DNA of 61,786 bases, from NCBI GenBank assembly GCA_017427485.1, contig JAFRSR010000023.1, positions 1 to 61,786 on the forward strand. The letters run 5' to 3'. Position numbers and translations under genes: made by a program. Numbering within the stretch: the stretch's first letter is position 1; each line of letters starts with the position of its first letter. The notes beneath the pieces are model-generated. The model did no database searches. It was not told the origin of the DNA and saw only the letters and a list, made by a program, of their open reading frames with translations. Below, piece after piece: positions 1 to 8,665 of this stretch. Source of the DNA: Kiritimatiellia bacterium. GTDB taxonomy: Bacteria; Verrucomicrobiota; Kiritimatiellia; RFP12; UBA1067.

Positions 1-666
1 GTGCCGGCCGGCGGCCCGCCCGCGGTCTGGTACGTCTACAACATGGGCGTCGTCGTGAAGACGGCGCAGTCGCTCTTCACGGTCGACTTCCAGCACCGCT
101 TCGCGGAGGAGCTCGTCCCGTCGCTCGACTTCGCGCTCATCACGCACAACCACCTCGACCACTACACGCGCCGCTTCTACGAGGCGATGAACAACCGCGA
201 GCACAAGACGGTGGTCAGCAACTTCCTGGACAACTACGGCGCGCATTTCAACAAGAGGGGCAGCGGCGGCTACACGCGCGCGGAGAAGACGTTCACGTTC
301 AAGGACGTGACGGTGAAGACCGCGCTGTCCGACCACAACCCCTACCTGATCGACTTCACGACGACCTTCGAGATCGACGTGGGCGGGTTCCGCATCTTCC
401 ACACGGGCGACTCCCAGAACATCGCGAAGCTCAACCCCGCCGACGCGCCCGACCTGTGGATCGTGCATCCGCACTGCGGGCTCAAGGCGGCGGACGGCGT
501 GCAGAAGTTCCATCCGAAGAAGACGGTGCTCGCGCACTTCCACGAGCTGGGGCACGCGAAGGACCGCTGGCGCTTCCGCTTCAAGGACGGGCAGAAGCAG
601 GTGGCGAACGTCGAGGCGGCGGGCGGCGTGGCCGTGCTGCCGTTCTGGGGCGACCGTCTCTGCTAG
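1..666 (+). CDS. Metallo-beta-lactamase-fold hydrolase, 5' partial
   Basis: The reading frame is open from the first base, so the gene probably begins upstream. The sequence shows the metal-binding motif HNHLDH near residue 49, a later Asp/His set (SDHNPY, HTGDSQN) and a downstream HxH (ALAHFHELGH), which is the order of metal ligands in the MBL superfamily (UlaG/YycJ-like). No signal peptide is visible, so a cytoplasmic metal-dependent hydrolase is inferred; the substrate cannot be read from the sequence. The gene stops at TAG, 50 bp before the alpha-galactosidase. Confidence 0.8.
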   Translation: MPAGGPPAVWYVYNMGVVVKTAQSLFTVDFQHRFAEELVPSLDFALITHNHLDHYTRRFYEAMNNREHKTVVSNFLDNYGAHFNKRGSGGYTRAEKTFTFKDVTVKTALSDHNPYLIDFTTTFEIDVGGFRIFHTGDSQNIAKLNPADAPDLWIVHPHCGLKAADGVQKFHPKKTVLAHFHELGHAKDRWRFRFKDGQKQVANVEAAGGVAVLPFWGDRLC

Positions 667-715
667 TTTTATAAAACCACGGAATGCGCGGAGCACACGG
701 AACGAGGAGAAAAGC

Positions 716-2971
716 ATGAACGCGACAGTCAAGATTGCGGCGCTGGCCGCCAGTCTCGCCGGCGTCGCCGGCGCGGCGGAAACGGGGGATGAGTTCCTCC
801 TCCAGACGAAATCGACCACGATGGCCTTCCGCCGCGAGAACGGCGCGTGGAACATGGTCCACTATGGCGCGAAGGTGTCCTCTGCGGCCGACGTCGCGGC
901 TCTCGCGTGGAACCGCTGGTCGGGCGGCAACCACATCGCGCAGCGGCGCCCCGCGGCCTACGCGGCCTACGGCGGCGACAAGGAGGGCGGCTACGGCTTC
1001 AACAAGTGGGGCGGCCTGCAGGTGACGCACGCGGACGGCTGTCCGACGCTCCACCTCGTGGGCGAGAAGACCCAGACCGTGCCGGACGCGCCCGGCGTGA
1101 CGCATCTCGTGCTGAAGCAGCGCGACCGCGCCTATCCGTTCCACGTGGCCCAGCATTTCCGCGCCTTCGAGGCGTGCGACGTGATCGAGACGTGGGTCGA
1201 GCTGGAGAACGGCGAGCCGGGCGCGGTGCGTCTCGGCCGCATGGACTCCTTCGCGATGGACTTCCCGCTTCTCGCCAACTCCTTCTACGTGCAGAGCGCG
1301 ACCGGACAGTGGGCCGCGGAGGCGCAGCTGCGCGAGAGCGCGCTGGAGCGCGGCCAGACCGTCACGATCGGCTCCCGGAGCGGCGTGCGCGACGCGTGGG
1401 AGAACAACGCGAGCGTGATGCTCACGTTCGGCGACAGGGCTTCGGAGACGGCGGGGCGCGTGATCGGCGGCGTCCTCTGCTGGTCGGGCATGTGGAACAT
1501 CAGCGTGCAGCGCGACCAGTGCGACTTCGTCGAGGTGCGCGCGGGCGCGGACACGTCCGCCGGCGCGTACGTGCTCGACGCGGGCAAGTCGATCACGCTC
1601 CCGAAGTTCGCGTTCACGTTCTCGGCGACCGGCAAGGGGCAGATCTCCCGCAACATCCACCGCTGGGCGCGCGACTGGCAGCTGCCCGCCGGGCACAAGC
1701 TCCGCCCCGTGCTGCTTAACAGCTGGGAGGGCAGCTACTTTAGCTTCACGGAGCAGGTGCTGCACGACATGATGGACGGCGTGAAGGAGATGGGCGGCGA
1801 GCTGTTCGTGCTGGATGACGGCTGGTTCGGCACGGGCAAGTACGCGCGCGACGACGTCCACCGCGACAAGGTGGGCCTCGGCGACTGGGTGATCAACCCC
1901 GAGAAGCTGCCGCACGGCCTCGTGGGCCTCGCCGACGAGGCGAAAAAACGCGGGCTCCAGTTCGGCTTCTGGGTGGAGCCCGAGATGGTGAACACGAACA
2001 GCTGGCTCTACGAGGCGCATCCCGAATGGGTGATCCGCGAGAGGAACCGTCCCGTCAACGTGGGCCGCGGCGGCTCGGAGACCGTGCTCGACTACTCCAA
2101 CCCGGCGGTGCGCGCGAACATCTACGGCCAGCTCGACGCGCTCTACTCGAAGATCCCCGACCTCGCGTACATCAAGTGGGACGCGAACGCGGACTTCTAC
2201 AACATGGGCTCCACCTACCTCGACGCGGCGCACCAGGCGAACCTGCCGTTCGACTACACCGTGGGCCTCTACGACCTCCTCGCGAAGCTCCGCGCGAAGT
2301 ATCCGCAGGTGGACATCCAGGCCTGCTCGTCGGGCGGCGGCCACGTGGACTACGGTTTCCTGCGCTATGCGGACGAGTTCTGGGGCTCGGACGACTCCGA
2401 CGCGCGCGAGCGCGTGTTCATCCAGTGGGGCGAGAGCCAGTTCTACCCCGCCTGCACCCTCGCCGCGCACGTGACGGACGTGCCGAACCACCAGACGAAG
2501 CGCACGACGCCGCTCAAGTTCCGCTTCGACGTGGCGATGAGCGCGCGCCTCGGCTTCGAACTGCATCCGAAGAACATGTCCGCGGAGGACGTGGCCTTCG
2601 CGAAGAAGTGCGTGGCCGACTACAAGCGCATCCGCCCGACCGTGCAGCAGGGCGATCTCTACCGTCTCGTCTCCCCGTACGGCAGCAGCTACGCGGCGCT
2701 CATGTACGTGAACGACGACGCCTCGCACGCGGTCGTGTTTCTCTGGGGCCTCGCGCGCGGCAACTGGAGCGACTTCGTGCCGCCGCTCGCGCTGCAGGGC
2801 CTCGCCGCGGACAAGGCGTACAAGGTGAAGGAGATCAACGTCATCAAGGGCAAGAAGCACTGCCGCGTGGACGGCAAGACGCTGAGCGGCAAGGCGCTGG
2901 CCGCCATGGGATTGCCCGTGCGGCTCTCCGGCGACTACGACTCCGCCGTGTTTGAACTGACCGCCAAGTAA
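716..2971 (+). CDS. Secreted alpha-galactosidase, GH36 (clan GH-D)
   Basis: 751 aa. A Sec signal peptide (MNATVKIAALAASLAGVAGA) follows a ribosome binding site AGGAG 8 nt before ATG. The N-terminal beta-sandwich runs to about residue 330, followed by a TIM barrel with LDDGWFG, GDWVINPEKLP, the nucleophile Asp in YIKWDANADFY (about residue 490) and the acid/base Asp in WGSDDSDARER (about residue 559). SSGGGHVDYG is typical of GH36. It should release alpha-1,6-linked galactose (or a related alpha-sugar) from oligosaccharides or plant gums in the periplasm or outside the cell. Family assignment is firm; exact specificity is not. Confidence 0.93.
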   Translation: MNATVKIAALAASLAGVAGAAETGDEFLLQTKSTTMAFRRENGAWNMVHYGAKVSSAADVAALAWNRWSGGNHIAQRRPAAYAAYGGDKEGGYGFNKWGGLQVTHADGCPTLHLVGEKTQTVPDAPGVTHLVLKQRDRAYPFHVAQHFRAFEACDVIETWVELENGEPGAVRLGRMDSFAMDFPLLANSFYVQSATGQWAAEAQLRESALERGQTVTIGSRSGVRDAWENNASVMLTFGDRASETAGRVIGGVLCWSGMWNISVQRDQCDFVEVRAGADTSAGAYVLDAGKSITLPKFAFTFSATGKGQISRNIHRWARDWQLPAGHKLRPVLLNSWEGSYFSFTEQVLHDMMDGVKEMGGELFVLDDGWFGTGKYARDDVHRDKVGLGDWVINPEKLPHGLVGLADEAKKRGLQFGFWVEPEMVNTNSWLYEAHPEWVIRERNRPVNVGRGGSETVLDYSNPAVRANIYGQLDALYSKIPDLAYIKWDANADFYNMGSTYLDAAHQANLPFDYTVGLYDLLAKLRAKYPQVDIQACSSGGGHVDYGFLRYADEFWGSDDSDARERVFIQWGESQFYPACTLAAHVTDVPNHQTKRTTPLKFRFDVAMSARLGFELHPKNMSAEDVAFAKKCVADYKRIRPTVQQGDLYRLVSPYGSSYAALMYVNDDASHAVVFLWGLARGNWSDFVPPLALQGLAADKAYKVKEINVIKGKKHCRVDGKTLSGKALAAMGLPVRLSGDYDSAVFELTAK

Positions 2972-2980
2972 GGGGACGCC

Positions 2981-3538
2981 ATGGCACAGACGGTTCTGAG
3001 ATTCCTGAAGGTGATCGGCACGTGGCGCGAGGTCGCGGACGCGGCCCGCACGACGATCCGCATGGGCGCGGGCACGAAGGAACCCACGCCGGCGTGGAAG
3101 CGGCGCATTCTCCTCGCGGAGCATTCGCCGATCCGCAAGCTGCTCGTGTCGTGGAAGTGGGGCAACCTGCCGTACTGGGTGAGCGTGCACTTCGTGCGCC
3201 ACAAGTACGGCATCGAGCATTTCGTCTCCACGCAGCGCACCGACCGCACGGGCGAGGACCGCACGGTGAAGCCGCAGGACGCGCCCGTGGAGCACGAGTG
3301 CATCGCGAACGCCTCAGAGTTGATGTTCATCAGCCGCCGCCGCCTCTGCGCGCAGGCGTCTCCCGAGACGCGCGCGGCGTGGAAGATGGTGATCGACGCG
3401 CTCGCGGAGAAGGAGCCGGAGCTCGCGTCCTGCTGCGTGCCCGAATGCGTGTACCGCGGGTTCTGCCCCGAGTTCAAGAGCTGCGGCTACGTCGACACGC
3501 CCGCCTACGCGGAGGCCGTCAAGTGGTATCGCGGGTAA
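2981..3538 (+). CDS. thyX: FAD-dependent thymidylate synthase-like protein (ThyX family, short form)
   Basis: 185 aa, starting 9 nt after the galactosidase stop with GGGGA upstream. EHSPIRKL, followed by HFVRHKYGIEHFVSTQRTDR, corresponds to the ThyX substrate/FAD-binding region. Its usual RHRxxSxxxxSxR motif appears here as RHKxxxExxVSTQR. NASELMFISRRRLC and a Cys-rich tail (CCVPECVYRGFCPEFKSC) are also present; this tail resembles the short ThyX-like forms seen in phages and some gut bacteria. It is predicted to make dTMP from dUMP with methylene-THF, FADH2 and NADPH in the cytoplasm. Family placement is good, but the altered motif means activity should be tested. Confidence 0.75.
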   Translation: MAQTVLRFLKVIGTWREVADAARTTIRMGAGTKEPTPAWKRRILLAEHSPIRKLLVSWKWGNLPYWVSVHFVRHKYGIEHFVSTQRTDRTGEDRTVKPQDAPVEHECIANASELMFISRRRLCAQASPETRAAWKMVIDALAEKEPELASCCVPECVYRGFCPEFKSCGYVDTPAYAEAVKWYRG

Positions 3539-3546
3539 TTTGTTCC

Positions 3547-4386
3547 ATGGAGGAGCGTCTCCAGAACGTGCTGTCGCACCGCGGGGTGACCTCGCGCCGC
3601 CACGCGGCCGAGATCATCGCCGCGGGGCGCGTGACCGTGGACGGACGCGTCGTGACGGAGCCCGGCCTGCGCGTGGATCCCGCTATCGCGCGCATCGCGG
3701 TCGACGGCGCGCCGCTCGGCGCGGCCGTGGAGAAGACGCGCACGATCCTCATGTACAAGCCGGCGGGCGTTCTTTCCACGCTCTCCGACCCGTTCGGCGG
3801 GCGCACCGTGGCCGACCTCCTGCGCGGGAAGGTACGCGAGCGCCTCGTGCCCGTGGGACGTCTCGACAAGGACAGCGAAGGGCTCCTTCTCCTCTCCAAC
3901 GACGGCGCGCTCGTGAACCGCCTTACGCATCCTCGCTTCGAGCATGAGAAAATCTACATCGTGCGCGCGGCGGGACGCTGGAGCGATGAGAAGCTGCGCG
4001 TGCTGCGCGGTCCCGTGGAGATGCCCGACGGCTACGTGACGCGTCCCGTGCCCGTGGAGGTCGTGCGCCTCGGCGACGACAACGTGCACGTCCTGTGCTT
4101 CCACCTGCGCGAAGGGCGCAAGCGCCAGATCCGCTACATGTGCAGCGCGGCGCACCTCGTGGTGCTGTCGCTCAAGCGCGTGGCCGTGGGCGCGCTGCGC
4201 CTGCCCGACGACCTCAAGCCCGGCGAGTGGCGCGACCTCTCGTCCGCCGACGTCGAGGCGGCCCTTTCCCGTCCCGCGTCCGCCCCCCGTGGGCCGGCCG
4301 CCTTCCACCCTCCCAAGAAGAACCGTCCTGCGCCGCACGCTCCCCGCGGCCCTCGTCCCCGCCACGAACCCGCAGAATTCTGGTGA
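3547..4386 (+). CDS. RsuA/RluB-family pseudouridine synthase
   Basis: 279 aa, starting 8 nt after the thyX stop. An N-terminal S4 RNA-binding domain (residues 1-60, RLQNVLSHRGVTSRRHAAEII) precedes the catalytic domain, which has MYKPAGVLST and the catalytic-Asp motif PVGRLDKDSEGLLLLSNDG (Asp near residue 104). REGRKRQIRYM is the conserved C-terminal motif. The last 40 residues are Pro/Arg-rich, a common disordered RNA-binding tail. It converts uridine to pseudouridine in rRNA; RluB, RluE, RluF and RsuA targets cannot be separated here. The longer open frame upstream overlaps thyX and is a shadow. Confidence 0.9.
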   Translation: MEERLQNVLSHRGVTSRRHAAEIIAAGRVTVDGRVVTEPGLRVDPAIARIAVDGAPLGAAVEKTRTILMYKPAGVLSTLSDPFGGRTVADLLRGKVRERLVPVGRLDKDSEGLLLLSNDGALVNRLTHPRFEHEKIYIVRAAGRWSDEKLRVLRGPVEMPDGYVTRPVPVEVVRLGDDNVHVLCFHLREGRKRQIRYMCSAAHLVVLSLKRVAVGALRLPDDLKPGEWRDLSSADVEAALSRPASAPRGPAAFHPPKKNRPAPHAPRGPRPRHEPAEFW

Positions 4387-4557
4387 AGACGCATTAAGAA
4401 ACCGGATGACCGTCTGGAGATATCCGGCGACGCCGTCGGCACGCTTTACGACATGCCGTCCGTGGAAGTCGAGGATCCGCGCGGCGTGTTCGGCGCGCCA
4501 AGGTGAGAATCCGCCAGTGGCGATCCTTGGGGCGTTGCGGGTAGCGAGGAAATAGTG
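4387..4557 (+). other. Intergenic stretch with possible decayed 3' gene fragment
   Basis: After the pseudouridine synthase TGA the same frame stays open for 39 codons to a second stop at 4504-4506, and reads like coding sequence (includes TLYDMPSVEVEDPRG) with GC-rich third positions. It has no start codon or ribosome binding site of its own. It could be the tail of a deleted gene; this is weak evidence. Nothing else is seen before the promoter at 4558. Confidence 0.25.
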
Positions 4558-4563
4558 TATAAT
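4553..4563 (+). promoter_or_regulatory. Extended -10 promoter before AAA-ATPase gene
   Basis: TATAAT at 4558-4563 preceded by GTG, followed by TTGCGCCATC, the same initiator-like context (CGCCAT) seen at other promoters in the window. It lies about 60 nt upstream of the gene at 4625. No convincing -35 is seen. Confidence 0.55.
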
Positions 4564-4624
4564 TTGCGCCATCGAGAAATGCTTCCACATCAAGGAACAG
4601 GGCGTGATTGTTCACAAATGACAA

Positions 4625-6355
4625 ATGGAAATGACAATGGCTAACGCTGTAGACAAAAAGGAGGAGCAGCAGGTGTGCGCTGGCGGTGCGGCGCGCACGG
4701 GCAGGCTTTTGCCGCCGCCCGTGGGGACGAGCGACTGGGCGACGTTCTCACGGGATTCCTATTGCGTGGACAAGACGCTCATCCTGAAGGACCTCATCGA
4801 CTCGAAGTCGCGCGTGGTGCTGTTCACTCGCCCGAGACGCTTCGGCAAGACAACTGCGCTGGAGATGATCCGGGCGTTTTACGAGGACGAGTCGTCGCTG
4901 TTCCAGGACAAGAAGATCTGGGCGGCGGGCGAGGTGTACCGTAAGGAGCAGGGCAAACATCCTGTCATCTTCCTGTCATTCAAGGACGTGAAGTGGAATA
5001 CGTTTGGCGAATCCATCAAGTTCCTGAACGCCTTGCTTGCTCCTTGCGTGGGGAAGTTTGTAAAGGCTGTAGAGGCCCTGGAACTTGAGGCTGAACGGGA
5101 TCGCTTGTTACGCGTCATGCGCGAACAAGGAGACGAAACGGATCTGTCTCTTTCGCTCGGCCTTCTTTCCAAGGCGGTTCATGTCTTCACGAAGAGGCTT
5201 CCCGTCATCTTGATCGACGAGTACGACCAGCCGATCACCTCAGCGTCAACGCACGGGTATTACGACGAGATGTGCGCCTTCATGCGCGTGTTCCTCTCGG
5301 GTGCGCTGAAGGACAACAAGCATTGCCACATCGGGATCATGACGGGCGTCCTCCGCGTGGCGAAGGAGGGAATCCTCTCCGGTCTCAACAATCCCAAGGT
5401 CTGGACGGTCTTCGAGTCGGATTACTCGCAGTATTTTGGCTTCACTGAAGACGAGGTCGCCGAGATGGCGCGGTACTACGGGGCGGAGGACAAGCTGCCG
5501 GAGATCAAGGCATGGTACGACGGCTACGATTTCGGCGGAACTGAAATCTACAATCCGTGGAGCGTGCTGCGGTACTTTGACTGCCACTGCCGCCCTGACG
5601 CCTACTGGCTCGACACGAGCTCCAACGACCTCATCTCCGCGATCGTGCGCGACCTGCCGCATGACATGGTACGGACGCTGGAGGCGCTCCTCCGGGACGA
5701 GACGCCACGCGTGCAGATGGCGAAGGAGCTGGGGCCGTACAAGGACGTCATGGCGAACAAGAGTTCGCTGTACGCCCTGCTGGTGTCGGCAGGTTATCTG
5801 AAGGTCGCGTCTCCCATTGAAGAGGGCATGTGCAAGGTGGCGCTCCCGAACCACGAGTTGTCCCTCGTGTTCGTCAACGACATCAAGGCGAAGATCAACG
5901 CGGCGCTGTCCGTCGGGACGGGCGACATCGTCGGGGCGCTTCTCGACCGCGACGCCGACGCCCTCCGCGCGGCGATCGCCGCATTTCTGCTGGAGAGCGT
6001 CAGCTACTTTGACGCGGCGGCGGAGGGATTCTTCCACGGGCTCACGCTCGGCTTCCTCGCGATCCTCAGGAAGCGGTTCCGCGTCCTCTCGAACGTCGAG
6101 TCCGGCGAGGGACGCTTCGACATCGCCCTCAAGCCGCTCGTCGAGCCGTTCCCGGCGTTCATCATCGAGGTCAAGGCGGCGGATTCCGCCACGGACGACC
6201 TCAAGGCCCTTGCGCGCGACGCCCGCACGCAGATCGACGGAAAGAAGTACGACACGTCCTTCCGCGCCGAAGGCATCACGGACATCGAGAAGATCGGCCT
6301 CGCCTACTTCAAGGACCGGGTCGAAATCTGCAAGAAGGTGAATGACGGGAAATAA
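4625..6355 (+). CDS. AAA-ATPase_like / PD-(D/E)XK nuclease-fold protein (DUF1703 type)
   Basis: 576 aa. The N-terminal ATPase has VGTSDWATF and YCVDKTLI, Walker A in RPRRFGKTTALEM (about residue 70), Walker B in LPVILIDEYDQPI (about residue 200) and GVLRVAKEGILSGLNN. The C-terminus carries a PD-(D/E)XK-like core (GRFDIALKP, then AFIIEVKAA near residue 520). This is the PF09820+PF08011 architecture that is greatly expanded in gut anaerobes; its function is unknown, although nuclease-like or conflict roles have been suggested. Starts at 4625, 4631 and 4637 are all possible and no good ribosome binding site decides between them. Its base composition is somewhat lower in GC than that of neighbours. 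Confidence 0.85.
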   Translation: MEMTMANAVDKKEEQQVCAGGAARTGRLLPPPVGTSDWATFSRDSYCVDKTLILKDLIDSKSRVVLFTRPRRFGKTTALEMIRAFYEDESSLFQDKKIWAAGEVYRKEQGKHPVIFLSFKDVKWNTFGESIKFLNALLAPCVGKFVKAVEALELEAERDRLLRVMREQGDETDLSLSLGLLSKAVHVFTKRLPVILIDEYDQPITSASTHGYYDEMCAFMRVFLSGALKDNKHCHIGIMTGVLRVAKEGILSGLNNPKVWTVFESDYSQYFGFTEDEVAEMARYYGAEDKLPEIKAWYDGYDFGGTEIYNPWSVLRYFDCHCRPDAYWLDTSSNDLISAIVRDLPHDMVRTLEALLRDETPRVQMAKELGPYKDVMANKSSLYALLVSAGYLKVASPIEEGMCKVALPNHELSLVFVNDIKAKINAALSVGTGDIVGALLDRDADALRAAIAAFLLESVSYFDAAAEGFFHGLTLGFLAILRKRFRVLSNVESGEGRFDIALKPLVEPFPAFIIEVKAADSATDDLKALARDARTQIDGKKYDTSFRAEGITDIEKIGLAYFKDRVEICKKVNDGK

Positions 6356-6366
6356 GGACGATGACA

Positions 6367-8640
6367 ATGACACTACGTATCCTTCCCGCAGTCCTTGCCG
6401 TAACGCTTGCGCTGGCGGCGTCCGCGTCGCCGCAGGCCGGCGACGACGCCTGGTTGGCGAAGATACGCCGCGACCATCCGCGGATGTTCTTCAATCGCGA
6501 CACGTGGCCTTCGGTGAAGGAACACGTCCTCTCGCCGGAGTGCGCCGAGGCGTACGCGAAGCTCTTGGCCGACTGCGACAAATACCCGGCGAAACCGGTG
6601 TGCAGCGATTTCGGTCCGGTGAGCTCGTTGCCGTCCACGCCGATCAAGCCCGTCAGGGAATGGGGCCTGGAGGCGGCGAAGTGCGCTTTTGCGTGGCGCA
6701 TGACCGGCGAGCAGAAGTATCTCGACAAGGCGAAGGAGATGCTGCGCGTGAGCATCGACGCGTACCACGCCGCCTACCGCAACCGCCGGGCGGTCCACTG
6801 GTATTCGCACGGGCGCATCCTCGCGATCTGCGCGTACGACTGGATCTTCGAGGGGCTGTCGGACGACGAGCGCCGGGCGATCGCGGTGCCGCTCCTTCGG
6901 CATGTGGACGATGTCCAGCCTGGCAAGGGCAAGCCGTTCGTCACGCGCCTCAACTACGGTCGTCCGCCGTCCGGATGGTACGGGACGCGTGCGCTGCCGT
7001 GGTACGCCGGCCTTGCGGCGTACGGCGACGGCATCTGCGACGAACTCGCGCTGAAGCTCATCAAGACGGGTCGCGCCGGGGCGCTGGAGATGGTCGAGTA
7101 CCGCGACAGGAGCGCCGGCGACGACGGAGGGCTTTCCGTGGGCGTGCCGGAGTATTCCATGGGCGCGTACCCGTGGGCGCATTTCAACTTCTTCCATACC
7201 TGGAGGTCCGCCACGGGCGAGAACCTGGCGCGGAACTATCCCCACCTCGGGCTCTTCATGAACTGGGTGTGGTGGAATGCCATCCCCAGGGCCGATCAGA
7301 AGCGTCCGTTCTGCTACGGATTCGGCGACGGACAGCACACGCAGAACTTCCTCCCCGCCGGCAGCCTCTACGAGCACGCGCTCCAGTACGCGCTGTTCTT
7401 CCGCGACGCCGACCCCGATTCCGCGCGCCTCGCGGCGACCTTGCAGGGATACGCCCCGAACAGGAACGTTGGCGCGGATTGGCCGATGTATCCGTTCCTG
7501 CTGCCCTCCAACCATGGCGTGAAGCCGTTTACCGAGGAGGAGCTTGACGCCCGCCAGCCGAAGGCGCGCCATTTCGAGTTCCTTGGGCAGACCTTCATGC
7601 GCAGCGGAAGGCGTCCGGACTCCACGTACTGCCTCTTCACGGCGGGTTCGAAGACGACCGTGCACAAGCATTACGACGAGAACAACTTCGTCATCTTCAA
7701 GAACGATTTCCTCGCCCTGGATTCCGGCACGCGGGCGGTGGAGACGGACACGCAGCTCCGCTACTACTACGCACAGACGGTGGCGCACAACTGCGTCCTG
7801 GTCCACAGGCCCGGAGAGCCCATGCCGGAGCACTGGGGGCGCACGAGCAACGAGCCGGAGGCGAAGGTCGGCCACGGCGGGCAGGTGAGCGGCGCCGCGA
7901 AGGTCCTCGCGTTCGCGACGAATCCCATGTTCTCCTACATTGCGTCCGACGCCGCGCCCGTGTACCAGCGCAAGGCGACGGCGGCGGTGCGCCAGTTCAT
8001 CCACGTGCAGCCCGACTATTTCGTCGTGTACGACCGCGTGGACGCCGCCGATCCGTCGTACCTCCGGCAGTGGCTCCTGCACACGGAGAACGAGCCGTCG
8101 GTCGAAGGCGGGACGGTGCGTGCCGACTGCGGCAGGGGCAGGCTTTTCTGCGAGACGCTGCTGCCGGCGGACGCCTCGCTCGCGAAGGTGGGCGGGCCGG
8201 GGCGCGAATACTGGGCCTCGGGCAAGAACTGGGAGATGGACGCAAAGTTCGAGAAGTCTGCCGAGGCGTACGCCAGGAAGATCGGCGTGGGCACGTACTT
8301 CGGGAAGTGGCGGCTTGAGGTGTCGGCTCCCGTCGGCGCGAAGGAAACCCGTTTCCTGCACGTGCTCACGGCGGCGGACACGAGCCGCGAAAGCCCGGTG
8401 CGCGCCGCGCGCGCGGACGAGGACGGCCGCGACGGCGTGACGCTCTCCATCCCCGGCGGCGCGCTGGACGGCAAGACCGGCCTACTCAAGGTGACGTGCC
8501 TCTTCAACCGCGCGGGGACGGTGGGCGCGGAAGTGCGCTGCTCGCTGGCCGACGCGTCGGGCGCGACGGTCGCGGAGCGGAACTTTGTTTTGGACAACAC
8601 CATCCAACCGCAGTCCGGCGTATTCCCGGATGAACACTGA
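6367..8640 (+). CDS. Secreted heparinase II/III-like polysaccharide lyase
   Basis: About 757 aa with a Sec signal peptide (LRILPAVLAVTLALAASA). ATG 6367 is 8 nt from AAGGA (6354-6358); ATG 6361, 2 nt from it, is less likely. The N-terminal half (residues 30-330) is an alpha/alpha-toroid with HPRMFFNRDTW and AICAYDWIFEGLSDDER. The C-terminal half holds the heparinase II/III signature HKHYDENNFVIFKNDFLALD, with the conserved His and Asp/Asn residues. The family cleaves uronic-acid-containing polysaccharides (heparin, alginate, ulvan types) by beta-elimination; the substrate here is not determinable. The gene follows the ATPase by a few bases. Confidence 0.85.
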   Translation: MTLRILPAVLAVTLALAASASPQAGDDAWLAKIRRDHPRMFFNRDTWPSVKEHVLSPECAEAYAKLLADCDKYPAKPVCSDFGPVSSLPSTPIKPVREWGLEAAKCAFAWRMTGEQKYLDKAKEMLRVSIDAYHAAYRNRRAVHWYSHGRILAICAYDWIFEGLSDDERRAIAVPLLRHVDDVQPGKGKPFVTRLNYGRPPSGWYGTRALPWYAGLAAYGDGICDELALKLIKTGRAGALEMVEYRDRSAGDDGGLSVGVPEYSMGAYPWAHFNFFHTWRSATGENLARNYPHLGLFMNWVWWNAIPRADQKRPFCYGFGDGQHTQNFLPAGSLYEHALQYALFFRDADPDSARLAATLQGYAPNRNVGADWPMYPFLLPSNHGVKPFTEEELDARQPKARHFEFLGQTFMRSGRRPDSTYCLFTAGSKTTVHKHYDENNFVIFKNDFLALDSGTRAVETDTQLRYYYAQTVAHNCVLVHRPGEPMPEHWGRTSNEPEAKVGHGGQVSGAAKVLAFATNPMFSYIASDAAPVYQRKATAAVRQFIHVQPDYFVVYDRVDAADPSYLRQWLLHTENEPSVEGGTVRADCGRGRLFCETLLPADASLAKVGGPGREYWASGKNWEMDAKFEKSAEAYARKIGVGTYFGKWRLEVSAPVGAKETRFLHVLTAADTSRESPVRAARADEDGRDGVTLSIPGGALDGKTGLLKVTCLFNRAGTVGAEVRCSLADASGATVAERNFVLDNTIQPQSGVFPDEH

Positions 8641-8665
8641 ACAATAATGAAAGGGAGACCGCGAC

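Noticed and set aside
581..3295. Long minus-strand open frame (about 900 codons) opposite the galactosidase and thyX genes
   Set aside because: Arg/His/Val-rich composition and exact overlap with confident genes mark it as a high-GC antisense shadow.
4384..4506. Selenocysteine-type readthrough of TGA in the pseudouridine synthase
   Set aside because: Family members end near this point, the tail has no known domain, and no SECIS-like hairpin was evident.
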